From the NCBI RefSeq assembly GCF_000005505.3, contig NC_016132.3, positions 41,058,914-41,122,913 on the forward strand: a stretch of 64,000 nt of DNA. The letters run 5' to 3'. The translations under genes and the position numbers were made by a program. This document shows, in pieces, positions 36,545-47,012 of the stretch. Within the stretch, counting starts at the first letter, position 1, and every line of letters begins with the position of its first letter. The DNA comes from Brachypodium distachyon (Eukaryota; Streptophyta; Magnoliopsida; Poales; Poaceae). The notes beneath the pieces were generated by a model. That model was not told the DNA's origin, searched no databases, and worked only from the letters and a program-made list of their open reading frames with translations.

Positions 36545-37364
36545 TACTCCATGCACGAGTCGCTTAGACAGTCATAGTAGTGTTATTATTACTATTAACT
36601 ATCACCTTTGTTTGTTAAAAATATATCACCTGTTCATTCATGGTGTGACATCCGTACACCTAGGGGCCTAGAGGTCTTGGGAGAGGAGGAACAGAGAGGG
36701 GTATGGACTTGGGAGTGACCACAGGGTAGAGAGTTATGGGCCTGGAGGTGGATGTTAGTGTTCCAGCGGCTGCGGTGACAGAGGCAGTGGGTTTCACGCA
36801 TATGGGTCGCAGAGAATGGCATAAAAGAGTTGAAAGAACATAATTTTCGCGGGGTGAAGTTTTCCGGCCTATACTGGGTTTTGGATCCATATGGCTCTTG
36901 TTGACATGTAAAGAAACCAATGTGCCATTGTGCCTTTAGGATTAACTACCAGGAGGAGCTTTGAGATTCATGAAAACTAACTAGCATTTCTCATATTTGA
37001 CTTTTACCCCAAAAATAGATACATATTCAAGTTGCACGACATGAGTTCAAGAATAGTAGAAATATGACGAAGGGTGTCATAGTTCCAGGTGTACAGTTCG
37101 TGAATTCTGGTGATGCATCATGGATGGACCAAATTTGGAAAGAGAAAACCTAGAACAAAGACAAAATGGCAATTCCTTGTTCCAAAATGGCATAGTACAA
37201 ATCATAATGATCATCTTACATCTAAGATGGAATGTTACCATTGGCTGACAACTGGACATACAAGACGGTAGAAGCACAAACGTGATACTGTACTGGAATA
37301 AAAAATTGCAAACACTATGGAAGTTACCTCTACTTGAATAGAAAGAATTGGGATGTCATTTTCA
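36545..37364. other. Intergenic and probable 3' UTR of PDF1A
   Basis: The region between the Stowaway MITE and the PDF1A stop codon. Frames here are short and domain-free. The portion next to 37365 should be the 3' UTR of PDF1A. Confidence 0.4.
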
Positions 37365-38498
37365 TTATCGTGCACCTAGAGGAGGGCATCCGGTGGCGAG
37401 TGGCAGATCCAAGTTATCGACTACCCTGAATGTCCTCGGGACCATCTTGTCAACATACAATGTGCCTTCAAGGTGATCACACTCATGCTGCAGGATACGT
37501 GCCTGCCATCCTGAAGCTTCCACCTTAACAGGACACCCATTGCGGTCCAAGCCCGAAACCTCGACATCCAAATGTCGCTCAACGACCGCCCTATATCCAT
37601 CAACACTGAAATCCACATAAATAAAGAATGAGGACATATGTGGCAAGTAGAACACATACCGTCATTATGTTCAAAGATGAGCTACTACTAATAATAATCT
37701 TTTAGAAAGGAAAATCCTGCAACGTACCTCAAGCATCCCTCATAGAAAAGGGCGGTTCTTTTACTCGTCTTCTTAAGTTTGGGATTGATAATAACCTGGC
37801 TCGGAAGGGGAATGCGAAAAGAAAAGAGCATGAGAAGATGCTTGCTAAGGCCTAACGGTAACGCATTATGACTTATGAGCGCAGTTCCATGCAGCAAGGT
37901 GTACAGACAAGAAGATCGAAGGGGCGGCGATCCTGCGCATCAATGTCCTTCTTGGGAGCATAGCTAATGTATTCTTGGGTGTCCTCCAAAACAATAATCT
38001 GCCATCGGTGAATTTAACATTTTCAGCAATGTGGCCATTGTGTTCTACGATTGAACATAAGCAAGTGAATTTAACAGAAGAGTAACGTAACACTACAAGT
38101 GCAAGAATGAATAGGCAGACCTTCAAGGGGACGCCAATCTGAGGGGCGGCCAGGCCCACGCCAGGGGCCTTGCGCATTACGGCGATCATCTGGTCGATGA
38201 CGCTCTGGACCTTCTCGGAGGGCACGTCTTCCGGGGCCACATACTGCGCAGGCTCGTGCAGCACGGGGTCGCCGGCCTTCACGGTCCCTGGCGTCACCGT
38301 CATCGCCGTGGGCGCACCGCCGCCGCCGCCGCCCTTGCCGCCTAGCAGGCCCGACAGCCAGCCCCCGCCGCCCGCGCTGGCCCTCACGCTCCTCCAGCGC
38401 CTACCGCCCACTGATCTGCCAGTAGGAAACGGAGCGGGGGGAGCGCAGAGGGGCGCCGCCGCGGCGGTTAAGGAGAGCGGCCGGATGTGCGATACCAT
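37365..38498 (-). CDS. PDF1A: Peptide deformylase 1A, organellar
   Basis: Four exons on the minus strand, 38498-38121, 37998-37909, 37795-37728 and 37605-37365, give 258 residues. All introns are short GT-AG introns. All three deformylase motifs are present: [10 protein letters not shown] at residues 113-122, EGCLS at 175-179 (the Ser codon is split between exons 3 and 4), and HECDH at 219-223. The last supplies two metal-binding His and the catalytic Glu, with Cys 177 as third metal ligand. The enzyme removes the formyl group from N-terminal formyl-Met of organelle-made proteins. Residues 1 to about 65 are rich in Ala, Ser, Arg and Gly and have few acids, as expected of a plastid or mitochondrial transit peptide. 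Text such as [15 protein letters not shown] and [17 protein letters not shown] is of the plant PDF1A type, not PDF1B. Length is normal. Confidence 0.95.
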
Positions 38499-38723
38499 CT
38501 TCTCGGCCTCGTCGTCTTCGGCTCGATGCTGTGGATTGGGTGGCTGGTTAGCTTACGTGGCATTTTGATTTAGTTTTTTGGAGAAAGAGGCTCACGACCT
38601 CAGGTGTACGATTGTTTTTTTTCAGTTACAAGCATCCGGGCTCACATATAGACCACGTAAAAGTACAGGTCCACACGTCTTCAAAGTTAAAACATGCCAT
38701 CACTGCTGCTGTATAAAAAGTTA

Positions 38724-38830
38724 CTCCTTTCATAATTCTTGTCTTAAATTTATCAAATATGAAAATATCTACTCGTAAAAAGGGTTTAGATACATGTAAT
38801 ATTTTGACAATAACTATGAAACTGAGAGAG
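38724..38830. mobile_element. Eroded Stowaway MITE (107 bp)
   Basis: Ends are CTCCTTTCATAATTCTTGTC and ACTATGAAACTGAGAGAG, flanked by TA. The interior contains tagatacatgtaat, as in other copies in the window. The TIRs have several mismatches, so the insertion is old. It lies about 230 bp upstream of the PDF1A start. Confidence 0.7.
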
Positions 38831-38951
38831 TACTCCGTAACATTTTGAAGATAAATGAGAACAAAATCATCGAAGTATTAAACACAAGATATCTCACTCA
38901 TTTTCCGCACGATTTATTCCAACACCGATATAACAACACCAGGTGTATTTA

Positions 38952-39277
38952 CGTTTGGTTTTGCTTTACTCTTGGAAAAAAAACTACTTTGCTTTTGTTG
39001 TTGAGGAAAAGTTGTTTTGCATTTTCTGATGTGGAAAAGCAGAAAGTGTTATGTTTCAACCGGGACATGGAAAAAGAATCAAACCGTTTTCACTTATGGA
39101 TGGCAGCGTGGGTAAATAACTCTAATTTGACAAGACAAAAGCAACCGAAAGTGCTTCTGCATTTACTTTGAGGATTGTACTATGAAAAGCAATCGACTTC
39201 CTTGCTTTTTACCGTGAGAAATGCCCATTTGGTTAGCTTGCTTTTTTGCGCAGAAGCAAAGCAAACCAAACGAACCC
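38952..39277. mobile_element. Tourist/PIF-Harbinger-like MITE (326 bp), candidate
   Basis: The left end CGTTTGGTTTTGCTTT pairs with the right end GAAGCAAAGCAAACCAAACG, and both sides are flanked by TTA, the usual target of PIF/Harbinger elements. The right end has five bases (AACCC) not matched on the left. The interior is rich in short gcaaa/tttgc words and does not code. Confidence 0.42.
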
Positions 39278-39280
39278 TTA

Positions 39281-40880
39281 TAACAGTTTCAGCTCTATGA
39301 ATTTGGTGGAGCTGATCATTCGTAGCTTCATTTTTCGTGAAACTTAAGTTGTCATTAGTTCAGGAATACAACAAAGATAAGAGTCTAAAACATTTTCGAA
39401 GTAGCCTCAGCTCCAGCTCCAAGAAAAAGTGGAGTTATGAATGACCAGCTCAACCAAATTCCTGAAACTGGAGCTGTCCCAAACAGTTTCCGGTCTTTCC
39501 ACCTATTCTATCCATCTACATCTTTCTCTTCTCCTTGAAGTATCCCGTGTGATAAGTCGTCATGTCATGATTATTTCCAAAGGAAGATGTTGTGGATGTA
39601 AGTGATATATGCATACTAGCAATTCTTTGTGAAATGGTCACAAAGTGGAAGATGGAAAAGGACTGAAAAAGATAATGAAATGGGTTTGTTCAACACATTA
39701 GCGAGATATTTTAACAAATACTTGTTTGACTTTCAAACTTATCATGAGATTGAATGGAGAAGGCAGGAATATGCCAAAAATTCCAGAGACAAAATGATGG
39801 TGCGGGTATGGGAATGGGGGTGAAGGTGTGTTAGTGTCATACAACTAACTAAAAATTAAAAGACAATAAAGATAAATAAGATAAAATAATGCGTAGATCT
39901 TTATCTCATGGACAAGGCACGTGGTTTAACATTGAGCGCATACATGCGATATGTGGAAGGTATGATACACCAATACACAATCAGAAGATTGAACACACGC
40001 GTGCAAACTACACCGCGGCATGTCTTACCAATAAGACTTTTCTCACGTTGCACTCATTTTCGGTTGCCACGCGAGATGACTGTGTGAGCCCTCAAAAAAC
40101 CTGTCACGATGGGATGGACCATTGGTCCATTAGTGATGCTTGCCATAAATTTGTACCTACATTTATACAAAGAACCTCGAAAACGAGTAAATCATTTCAC
40201 CTTTCACATGTCCCATGTACTAGTATTTAGTTTAGAAAATTGCATCAAAGTATAGTGATACTGGTACAAATAAAATGATAAGGTTCATGTCGTATAATAT
40301 TGATATAATTGTTTTAAAAGTATCAAAGCATAGGCCAAGGGTTTCCTCTAGCTATGGCACGCATTGGCCCAATGTTGGGATGACCATCTTTTTTCTTTTG
40401 AGAATAGTTGGGATGACCATCTAGAGTGACACTCCAAGCCTAGTGTGTAAAGGCCAACAAGTGCAGCAACGCGGCTTATGCGCAAGCAATGAATATAAGG
40501 ATCGCGGTGACAAAGGTATTTGTCATCATATTATGATGGTTGAAATTGGAGGTGATTCCCTTTGAAGTGGGTGTTGTTGTGGTGTATGTGCTAGTTTTAT
40601 TGTGTGGGTAATGGATCGAGTGTTTAATGGTTTGTAAGCTTCCTCACAATCATCGAAGTGTCTTAGTTTCTGTTCTCCCATAGTAAAACGATTGAATTTG
40701 TCATACCGATTTTTATTGGATTTCCTTTTTTAAGGGAGGGGGGGGGGGAGTTATTGGATTTCAATTGATTTTGTAAATGAGTAGACAATGCTTTGCCCAG
40801 CACTCAATAGAAAAACATCTAAAACATCAATGCTACTAAAATTTCACATGAAAGTAGATTACCAAGGTGAAGCTATAAAA
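39281..40880. other. Intergenic, no gene seen
   Basis: AT-rich with short frames only. The 113-codon frame at 39889-40230 has no recognisable domain. A run of G lies near 40738-40749. Confidence 0.4.
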
Positions 40881-40887
40881 TATCATA

Positions 40888-41240
40888 ATCCAGTGCCCGT
40901 GCGTTGCCACGGTCTCTTAAACATAGACGTCCTACATTAACAAAGTGATCATGAAAACTTCTTGCTAGTTATTATTATGTCATAATGATTGCATTTCTAC
41001 GTACAAAGTAAAGTCAAGATGTTTCCAATGTCTAGATCATCTTGTCTGAACAACCAGTTTGATCCCTAAATATAACATGTACAAAAAAAATACCGACAGT
41101 TTCTTCAAAACAATTTGCCTAATTATTAGATCTCCAAAGTAGGTAGAAGAGGCAACCCGATCATGTATCATACGAAGTGCACTGCCTTGTTGGTAAATTA
41201 AGTGGAGAAAATGTTAAATACCTGCTAGAAAGCTCCCCGG
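40888..41240 (-). mobile_element. Helitron-like 3' end, partial
   Basis: The text gtgcccgtgcgttgccacgg followed by tctcttaaacata matches the element end at 22589 (gcccgtgtgttgccacggcctcttaaacatg). It holds the same CCGTG...CACGG hairpin. The terminal bases have changed and the other end was not found, so the right limit is a guess. A hAT element starts at 41277. Confidence 0.4.
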
Positions 41241-41276
41241 CCAACACATTTTGGGTTTGTCAAACAACATACGGAG

Positions 41277-42050
41277 CACCGGCGGAGCTACGTTAGGGCA
41301 CCCCTGGGCCATGGCCCGTCCAGGATTTTTGCAAAAAACAAATTACTACTACTAATGACTTTGCTGCTGTTGTAGCACTGCGCATGGTTCTACCTCCTTC
41401 ATGGAGCGTTAACTGTAGGCGGCTGCTGCTGCTGCATGTTTGCCTTGTCTTACGTGATGTCTGTTTTCAGATTGGCAAAAACAATCAGGAAGGAGGTAGG
41501 TTGTGGATTTATGATTAATTAGTTTAAGGTATTTCGTGATGATTAGTCTAAATTCATGATTCCTTAGAGGGCGGTGGCGGCGGCCTCATCTGGCATAACG
41601 GCAGTGCCGGTTTCTCCCATCCCTCTTGATCTCTCTCTGTCTCGGTTCGCCTCTGGTTCGAGGAGGAGAAACGATCCGATGAAACATGCGAAATCGGTCA
41701 GCAGTTCAGCACATGATCAGCACAGAAAGAAAACGTAGCTTAATTATTTTTCCAGAAAATGCTATATTTTGTCGAAGTTCCAAAGAAAAAGTGAGCTATT
41801 TTGTTTAAGGTAAGGAAAGATGGGCATTTGAGGCAAAGTCCAAAGAAAATTGTGGCAATATCTACCGAAGCAAAGAGATATTGTAAAGTGAGCATATTTG
41901 TCGTTAGGTCCTATGCAACCCCATCTTTAAAACTATGATCTTTGAGGTGAATAAGAGCATCAACACCGCTTCCAGTATGATTGAGAACAAAATTTTTGTG
42001 TTACCATTTAGCCTGGCCCGCCCATGAATTTTTTCGTAGCTCCGCCGCTG
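41277..42050. mobile_element. Non-autonomous hAT element (774 bp)
   Basis: The left end is CACCGGCGGAGCTACG and the right end reversed is CAGCGGCGGAGCTACG, giving 14 of 16 matching bases. The flanks are ATACGGAG (41269-41276) and ATACAGAG (42051-42058), an 8-bp duplication with one change, as expected for the hAT superfamily. The inside is non-coding. GGCCCGTCC near the left and GGCCCGCCC near the right extend the symmetry. Confidence 0.8.
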
Positions 42051-42058
42051 ATACAGAG

Positions 42059-43090
42059 TAGAGTGCACTAAAAATTTCTTACTTAGGAGAGGCCATCCAG
42101 ATGCCACTTCTGTAGATTTATTGCATATTCATTCTAATTTGCTAATCACTCAAAACAACCCAAACACATAGTCAGTCCGTCACCTTTCTTATCTCAGGGG
42201 AGAAATAGAACACACGTGAAACACTGTACTACAAATGACATACATTGCATCTGAACTACCTCCCAGTGTCCATGACGACACGCATGCATTAGTGCAATCT
42301 TCATTCATCCATCCATCCAAATAAATGAAACTGTAGCCAAATGTTTCAACTCATATAAAGATTGTAGAAAGAAACAAAATGTAACGCATATTCTTCCTAT
42401 GGGTTATGGTCCAGCGCCGAGGAAGAACACTACGAAAGCATATTATAAAAAGAACTCTAAAAAGAACTCAACGTTTGGTTATCATATCTCCACAAGATAA
42501 TAGATCAGCAAAAGAATTAAATCATCAGTCCTTAAATTACTTTTTCTTGAAACATGACATGAGAGTTACACTCGTTGGATTTCTAACCCATGAAATGATA
42601 CAAGCTTAGTTTACTCCAGTAAATGAGATTTTTAAGGCAATAGCCATTGCTATTCACTGATAACCTACTCCAAATATAGCACTTCATACTTCATTAGATC
42701 GGTCTACGTCAATTTATTTGAACAACTCAAGCCTTGGTATGATGTACTGCGAACCTACCAGAATATATGCAGTATGGTGAACAACCGAGAAGATTAAAAC
42801 AATCGCAAGAGCTACAGCCAAACAATAAAACCTGCCAGCACAAATCGCCTTCTTTCTTCCTCCTTCTGTGGTCTCATGCCTTCTTCTCCCCATGCCCGTC
42901 ACCTGCTGTGCCCGCCACGCGATGGCCACCAGGTGGTCGAAAGCGGAGCTGTGGGCGCCACACACCGAGCTCGTAGACGGCCACACCGGTCAAATCGACG
43001 GCGGAGGGAGCCGATGGCAGCGACGTCGGGGGCGCGATTGGGGGCCTCGCCGGCCTGATTCAGCATAGTAATGGGCTCGTGGGCGCCACC
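42059..43090. other. Intergenic, GC-rich toward the right
   Basis: AT-rich to about 42850, then GC-rich to the PARG fragment. The GC-rich part, about 42870-43090, may be a further piece of a captured or decayed gene on the minus strand, but no frame gives a recognisable motif. Confidence 0.35.
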
Positions 43091-43099
43091 GGAGGCGCC

Positions 43100-43560
43100 T
43101 GGCTCTGACCGGCCGTGGGGAGAACCAGATCGAAAAGCGTGCAGCCGAGCAACGCGATCTTGCCCAAGGAGCACGAGTCCCGCGTCCTGCGGTCCTAGGA
43201 GGCGGAGCCCGAGCGCCCGGTCTCCACCACCTCTGGCGCGAGCTGGTGTATGGGTCCTTGAGCAGAGCGGGGAGACGGACGAGGAGACGGGCGAGGCGGG
43301 GGAGCACGTCGGAGAACCAGTCCCGCGCGTGGATCCGCAATAGGCGGTCGTCGAAGAAGAGTGCTAAGCCCTCGGCGGCGTGGGCGGGGAGCACCAGGAG
43401 GGAGAGGGCTTGCCGGAGGTCATGGAGCGCGTCGGCGAGGACGTCAGGCTTACGTCGAGGCCCAACGCCAACGCCTTCAGCTGTTCCTGCACCGCCGCCG
43501 GCCAGAAGAGGGCTCCGCCCTGGAGCACAACCGGGAGCAGCGGCAGGATCGCCCGTCGGG
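43100..43560 (-). pseudogene. Poly(ADP-ribose) glycohydrolase N-terminal fragment, frameshifted
   Basis: Read on the minus strand from 43557, one frame gives ILPLLPVVLQGGALFWPAAV and QEQLKALALGLDV. After a frame change comes DVLADALHDLRQALSL, then AAEGLALFFDDRLL, RDWFSDVLPRLARLL and RLPALL. After a second change comes LGLRLLGPQDAGLVLLGQ. In this order these match the N-terminal region of plant PARG as I remember it. Working PARG removes poly(ADP-ribose) chains from proteins. Here there are at least two frameshifts, the first residues are missing and the catalytic macrodomain (GGG and EE-type signature) is absent. The fragment ends about 75 bp from the left end of a MULE. I infer a dead gene piece; a parent gene should exist elsewhere in the genome. 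Confidence 0.75.
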
Positions 43561-43633
43561 GAGGAGGGGGAGATGGGAAGGGAGAATCGGGGCGGGGGAC
43601 AGGGGAAGGAGTTCCGACTGTTTTTTTTTATTT

Positions 43634-46229
43634 GAGAAAATATCACAAAACCACGGCCGTTACGTCCGTCTTATCACTTAACCACAACTACTGGAAATTT
43701 TATCCGAAAACCACAACCGAGCCGCCTAATCGCGTTTGGCTTCTGTTAACAGCGAATCTGACGTCCCTGGCCCACATGTAAGAGCTGACGGGCACCGGGC
43801 TGGTTTATTTGGGTTTGAACCTAGTTCGACCGAACCAGTCCATTCCCCTCCCCCGTTCTCTCTCATCCTTCTCTCTCTCTCTCTCTCTCTCTCTTAGAAA
43901 AGGTGACAGAGGAGGTGACGGCGACGGGTTGGGCGACAGCGGGCGTGTTGCCGGAGTTCGGCAGTGGCAATGTCGATAAACTGGAGTGACTACGGCGACA
44001 GGGTTTTGGTAAGATCCGTCGATCTCTTTCCTGATTGTCTCGCATCTTGGGGTCGGTTGATTTTTCCGCGATGGTACTGGCTTGCGAGGAAGGGTTGGGG
44101 GATTTGGATGATCGACGTTTTTTTTTGGTGAATTTCGTTGCGGATTTAGGTGGATTTCATTTGTGGGAATAATTGCTGCGTCATGGAGTAGTCAGACAGT
44201 GGTGACGAATTAGCTAGGGTTAGGTAAATCGGGAGCTGATAGAGGTTGTGATGTTAGGGTTTGGTTAGTAGATGTACTTTTTGGGACGAGTTGCTGTTAT
44301 TACTGCTACGAATTGAGTAGTTTTTCATTCAACTGCCGTAGGCTTGACGATGAGGTTTGGGATGTCAATCTGCTGTTTGATGGCTTAGACATGGTTAAAC
44401 GAAGGATTGGCAGGACAGATTTGAGATATCAGAACTTGCTCAGTTTGATTTCTACCTTTGGGTACATTGGGGATTCATATATGTACTATATGAAACAAGA
44501 AAGCAAAGGCATTGCTAGACTAGAGGTGATAGATAGCAATGAGAAGGTAGAAGAGATGGTGAAGAAGTATGAGGCTGTCAAGAAAGTCACCTTGACAATC
44601 TTTAGGAAATGTACATCTTCTTTGAAGCCCACATTGAAGCCATCACCTTCAAAACCTAAGAGATCTTTTAAACCAACTAGACAACCTGAGTTTGTTGAGG
44701 CAGCGGATGTTGGCACACAAGAGAGTGTGAATAAAGAGAGTTTGCATTTGCAGAAGGACAAAGGGAAAGGCATTGCTAGCATTGATGAGGAGGGTCTGTT
44801 GGTACTTTCAGATGATAGCAGTGCAGATGAAGCATTTGCACCTGAGGGCAGTGGGAATGTAGTGGACTTGGAGGCATTGGAGAAAATGCAAGAGATTCAG
44901 AGAGAGAAAGATGATCCTGAATTGCATGTAGAAGGAGATACAGAAGATGAGGATTTGTTTGCTGAACCAGATGATGTGGCTCTGCATGATCCATTTGTTG
45001 AAACAGGTGATGTGCCTCTCCCAGATCCAGTTCCAACTAATGTTGAAGTTCCAGTGCAAGAAACTCAAGAATCTGTCAGCACAGGAAGGAAAAGGAAAGC
45101 TTCAACAATTGGGACACAGAAGAGAGATGCATCAGCCCAAGGTTCTAGTAGTCATGTCCCAGTGTTTGTATTCTGAACATCAAAGAAGAGTTGGGATCTA
45201 GTGATGATGATGGGGCTAAAGTAGATACACTGATGCAACCACTTAAGAAGAAGAGTAGAGCCAATAAGTTACCTCCTAGGGTATAGTATGATGAAGCTAG
45301 AAAGCAGCCTTATGATTATGTTAGGCATGTGCTTTACTGTCCATCTGTTTAGACGTGCTCTAAAGGGTTTGCACATTGGACAAGCTAGGGACTACAAGTG
45401 TCTCAGAAATGATAGAGATAGAGTAATTGTTCGTTGCAGGAAAGAATTCTGTCCATTCTGTATGGTAGCTTCACAAATTGAATCAGTGTTACTTACCTCA
45501 AGACTCTTGACTGCAAATGAGTGTTACTTACCTCAATACAACAACTGATGAAGTGTCGGCCTGTATCAGTGCCCTCAAAGGCAACCCTACGAACTGGCTG
45601 CAACCCATGGCGGCACTTCAGCTTCGTGTCCACCTCCACACCACAGAACTCCACATCGTCAATGTCGATAGGAACTTTGCCATAGAAGTGGCAACTCCCC
45701 TCCAAAGATGAATGTGAGCCCCTTCAATTCCTATATTCCATGCACCGAATCCCCCAAATCGAAGATGAACAGAACCGAACCCTAATCCCAAAATCCTCAA
45801 ATTCCAAACCCTAATCCCCAAATGTATGGAGTTGACTCACCTCATTATCCATTGCAGTGTGCCGCCGACGTGCTCCTTCCCGGGCAAAGCTCCTTCCCGC
45901 CGGCGAACTCGAAGCTGTCACCGCCGTCGCCGCCCGTGACTTCACTGCCCGCGAAGGCGCGAATGGAGGGAAACGAAGCTTCCTTTTCGCGCGCAGAATG
46001 GGCTCGCGGCTCGCCCGGCTTATCTACCGATCGGACCGGTCGGAGTCTGGCTCGCCTCGCTCGCCCGATGCCCCGTCAGCTCTTACATGTGGGCCAGGGA
46101 CGTCAGATTCGCTGTTAACAGAAGCCAAACGCGATTAGGCGGCTTGGTTGTGGTTTTCGGATAAAATTTCTAGAAGTTGTGGTTAAGTGATAAGACGGAC
46201 GTAACGGTTGTGGTTTTGTGATATTTCTC
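43634..46229 (+). mobile_element. Mutator-like element with about 165-bp TIRs (2596 bp)
   Basis: The left end GAGAAAATATCACAAAACCA and the right end reversed GAGAAATATCACAAAACCAC are followed by near-identical arms to about 43800 and 46063. The arms share, for example, CGCCTAATCGCGTTTGGCTT and GACGTCCCTGGCCCACATGT. The flanks are TTTTTATTT at 43625-43633 and at 46230-46238, a perfect 9-bp duplication. TIR agreement is around 95 percent, so the insertion is fairly recent. Inside is a MuDR-like ORF cut short of the catalytic domain, so the element cannot move by itself. A pure CT run lies at about 43871-43894. Confidence 0.92.
44313..45176 (+). pseudogene. MuDR-type transposase N-terminal part (PB1-like and acidic linker), truncated
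   Basis: An open frame of 287 residues, complete in itself. It runs from a segment with LDDEVWDVNLLFDGLDMV and YQNLLSLISTFGYIGDSYMY, then YMKQESKGIARLEVIDS, to a Lys/Pro/Ser-rich linker and a long Asp/Glu-rich tract (SDDSSADEAFAPEG). This is the order seen at the N-terminus of many plant MULE transposases (PB1-like domain then acidic linker). The DDE catalytic domain and SWIM zinc finger are missing. A short further piece at 45350-45490 (ARDYKCLRNDRDRVIVRCRK) is the start of the MuDR DNA-binding domain in another frame. The locus is therefore a deletion derivative. Confidence 0.8.
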
Positions 46230-46238
46230 TTTTTATTT

Positions 46239-46735
46239 TGATCGGGGTTCGGGGGAGGTGAATCGAGCGAAGAAGAGAAGAGGAATGACCCGCGACGTAT
46301 CAAAACCAACGACGGAAACTTTACTCCCTTTATTATTAGGGGTAGATTACTACAGACCATTGCTTTCAGTACAAAACTTAATTTTTCAAATCAAGTGTAA
46401 ATTTTACCTGTTTTTCCAAGGGATCAATGGTAAGGTTTTTTTTTTCTAGGACATCAAGGGTAAGTTTGCCGGCTCCGAAAAATAAAGAAAACATAAGTTT
46501 TTTTTTGAGAGGGGAAACAGAAGGTAAGTTTTCTTTCTTTCTGAAAAAGTTCATAGGGATTAGAAACTAATTGGGCTTTGATATTTGAGACCGAAATCTG
46601 GCCTAAACCCAGTCTTGGACTGGGCCAACAACGGCTGCTCTGCACTGCCTCGTCGCCTTTCCCTTGACGCGTCGAGAAGGAAACAAGATTCCAGCAAAAA
46701 AGAGGTTTGGGGGTCGTCGCGTCGGCGCTGCCCAA
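46239..46735. other. Spacer between MULE and DnaJ gene
   Basis: AT-rich spacer with T runs near 46437-46446 and 46499-46506. GC content rises from about 46600 as the DnaJ promoter and leader begin. Confidence 0.4.
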
Positions 46736-47012
46736 TCTCTTCTCCTCTCCTCTCCCAACTCCGCTGTGGCCGATCCGGCCTCCAATTCAACTTCGGCGAG
46801 GTAAGCATCCATGGCAGATTCCTTCGTCCAATTTATATCTAGCCTACGATTTTTGTGGATTCCCCCTTCTTATGCTTTCTCCCGGAACCACCTACTCAGA
46901 TTCGATTGGAGTGGAGTGGACTAGAGCCGATCCGATCCGATCTGATCGGATTGTGCTGGAAGCTTGAGGAGGGCTAGCTCGCCGTCGCGCGGCCAGATCT
47001 GCCGCGCTCGCC

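Noticed and set aside
42990..43646. 218-codon minus-strand frame taken as an intact gene
   Set aside because: Only its middle matches PARG. The start and end are in wrong frames relative to the PARG reading, so the intact frame is chance and the locus is a frameshifted relic.
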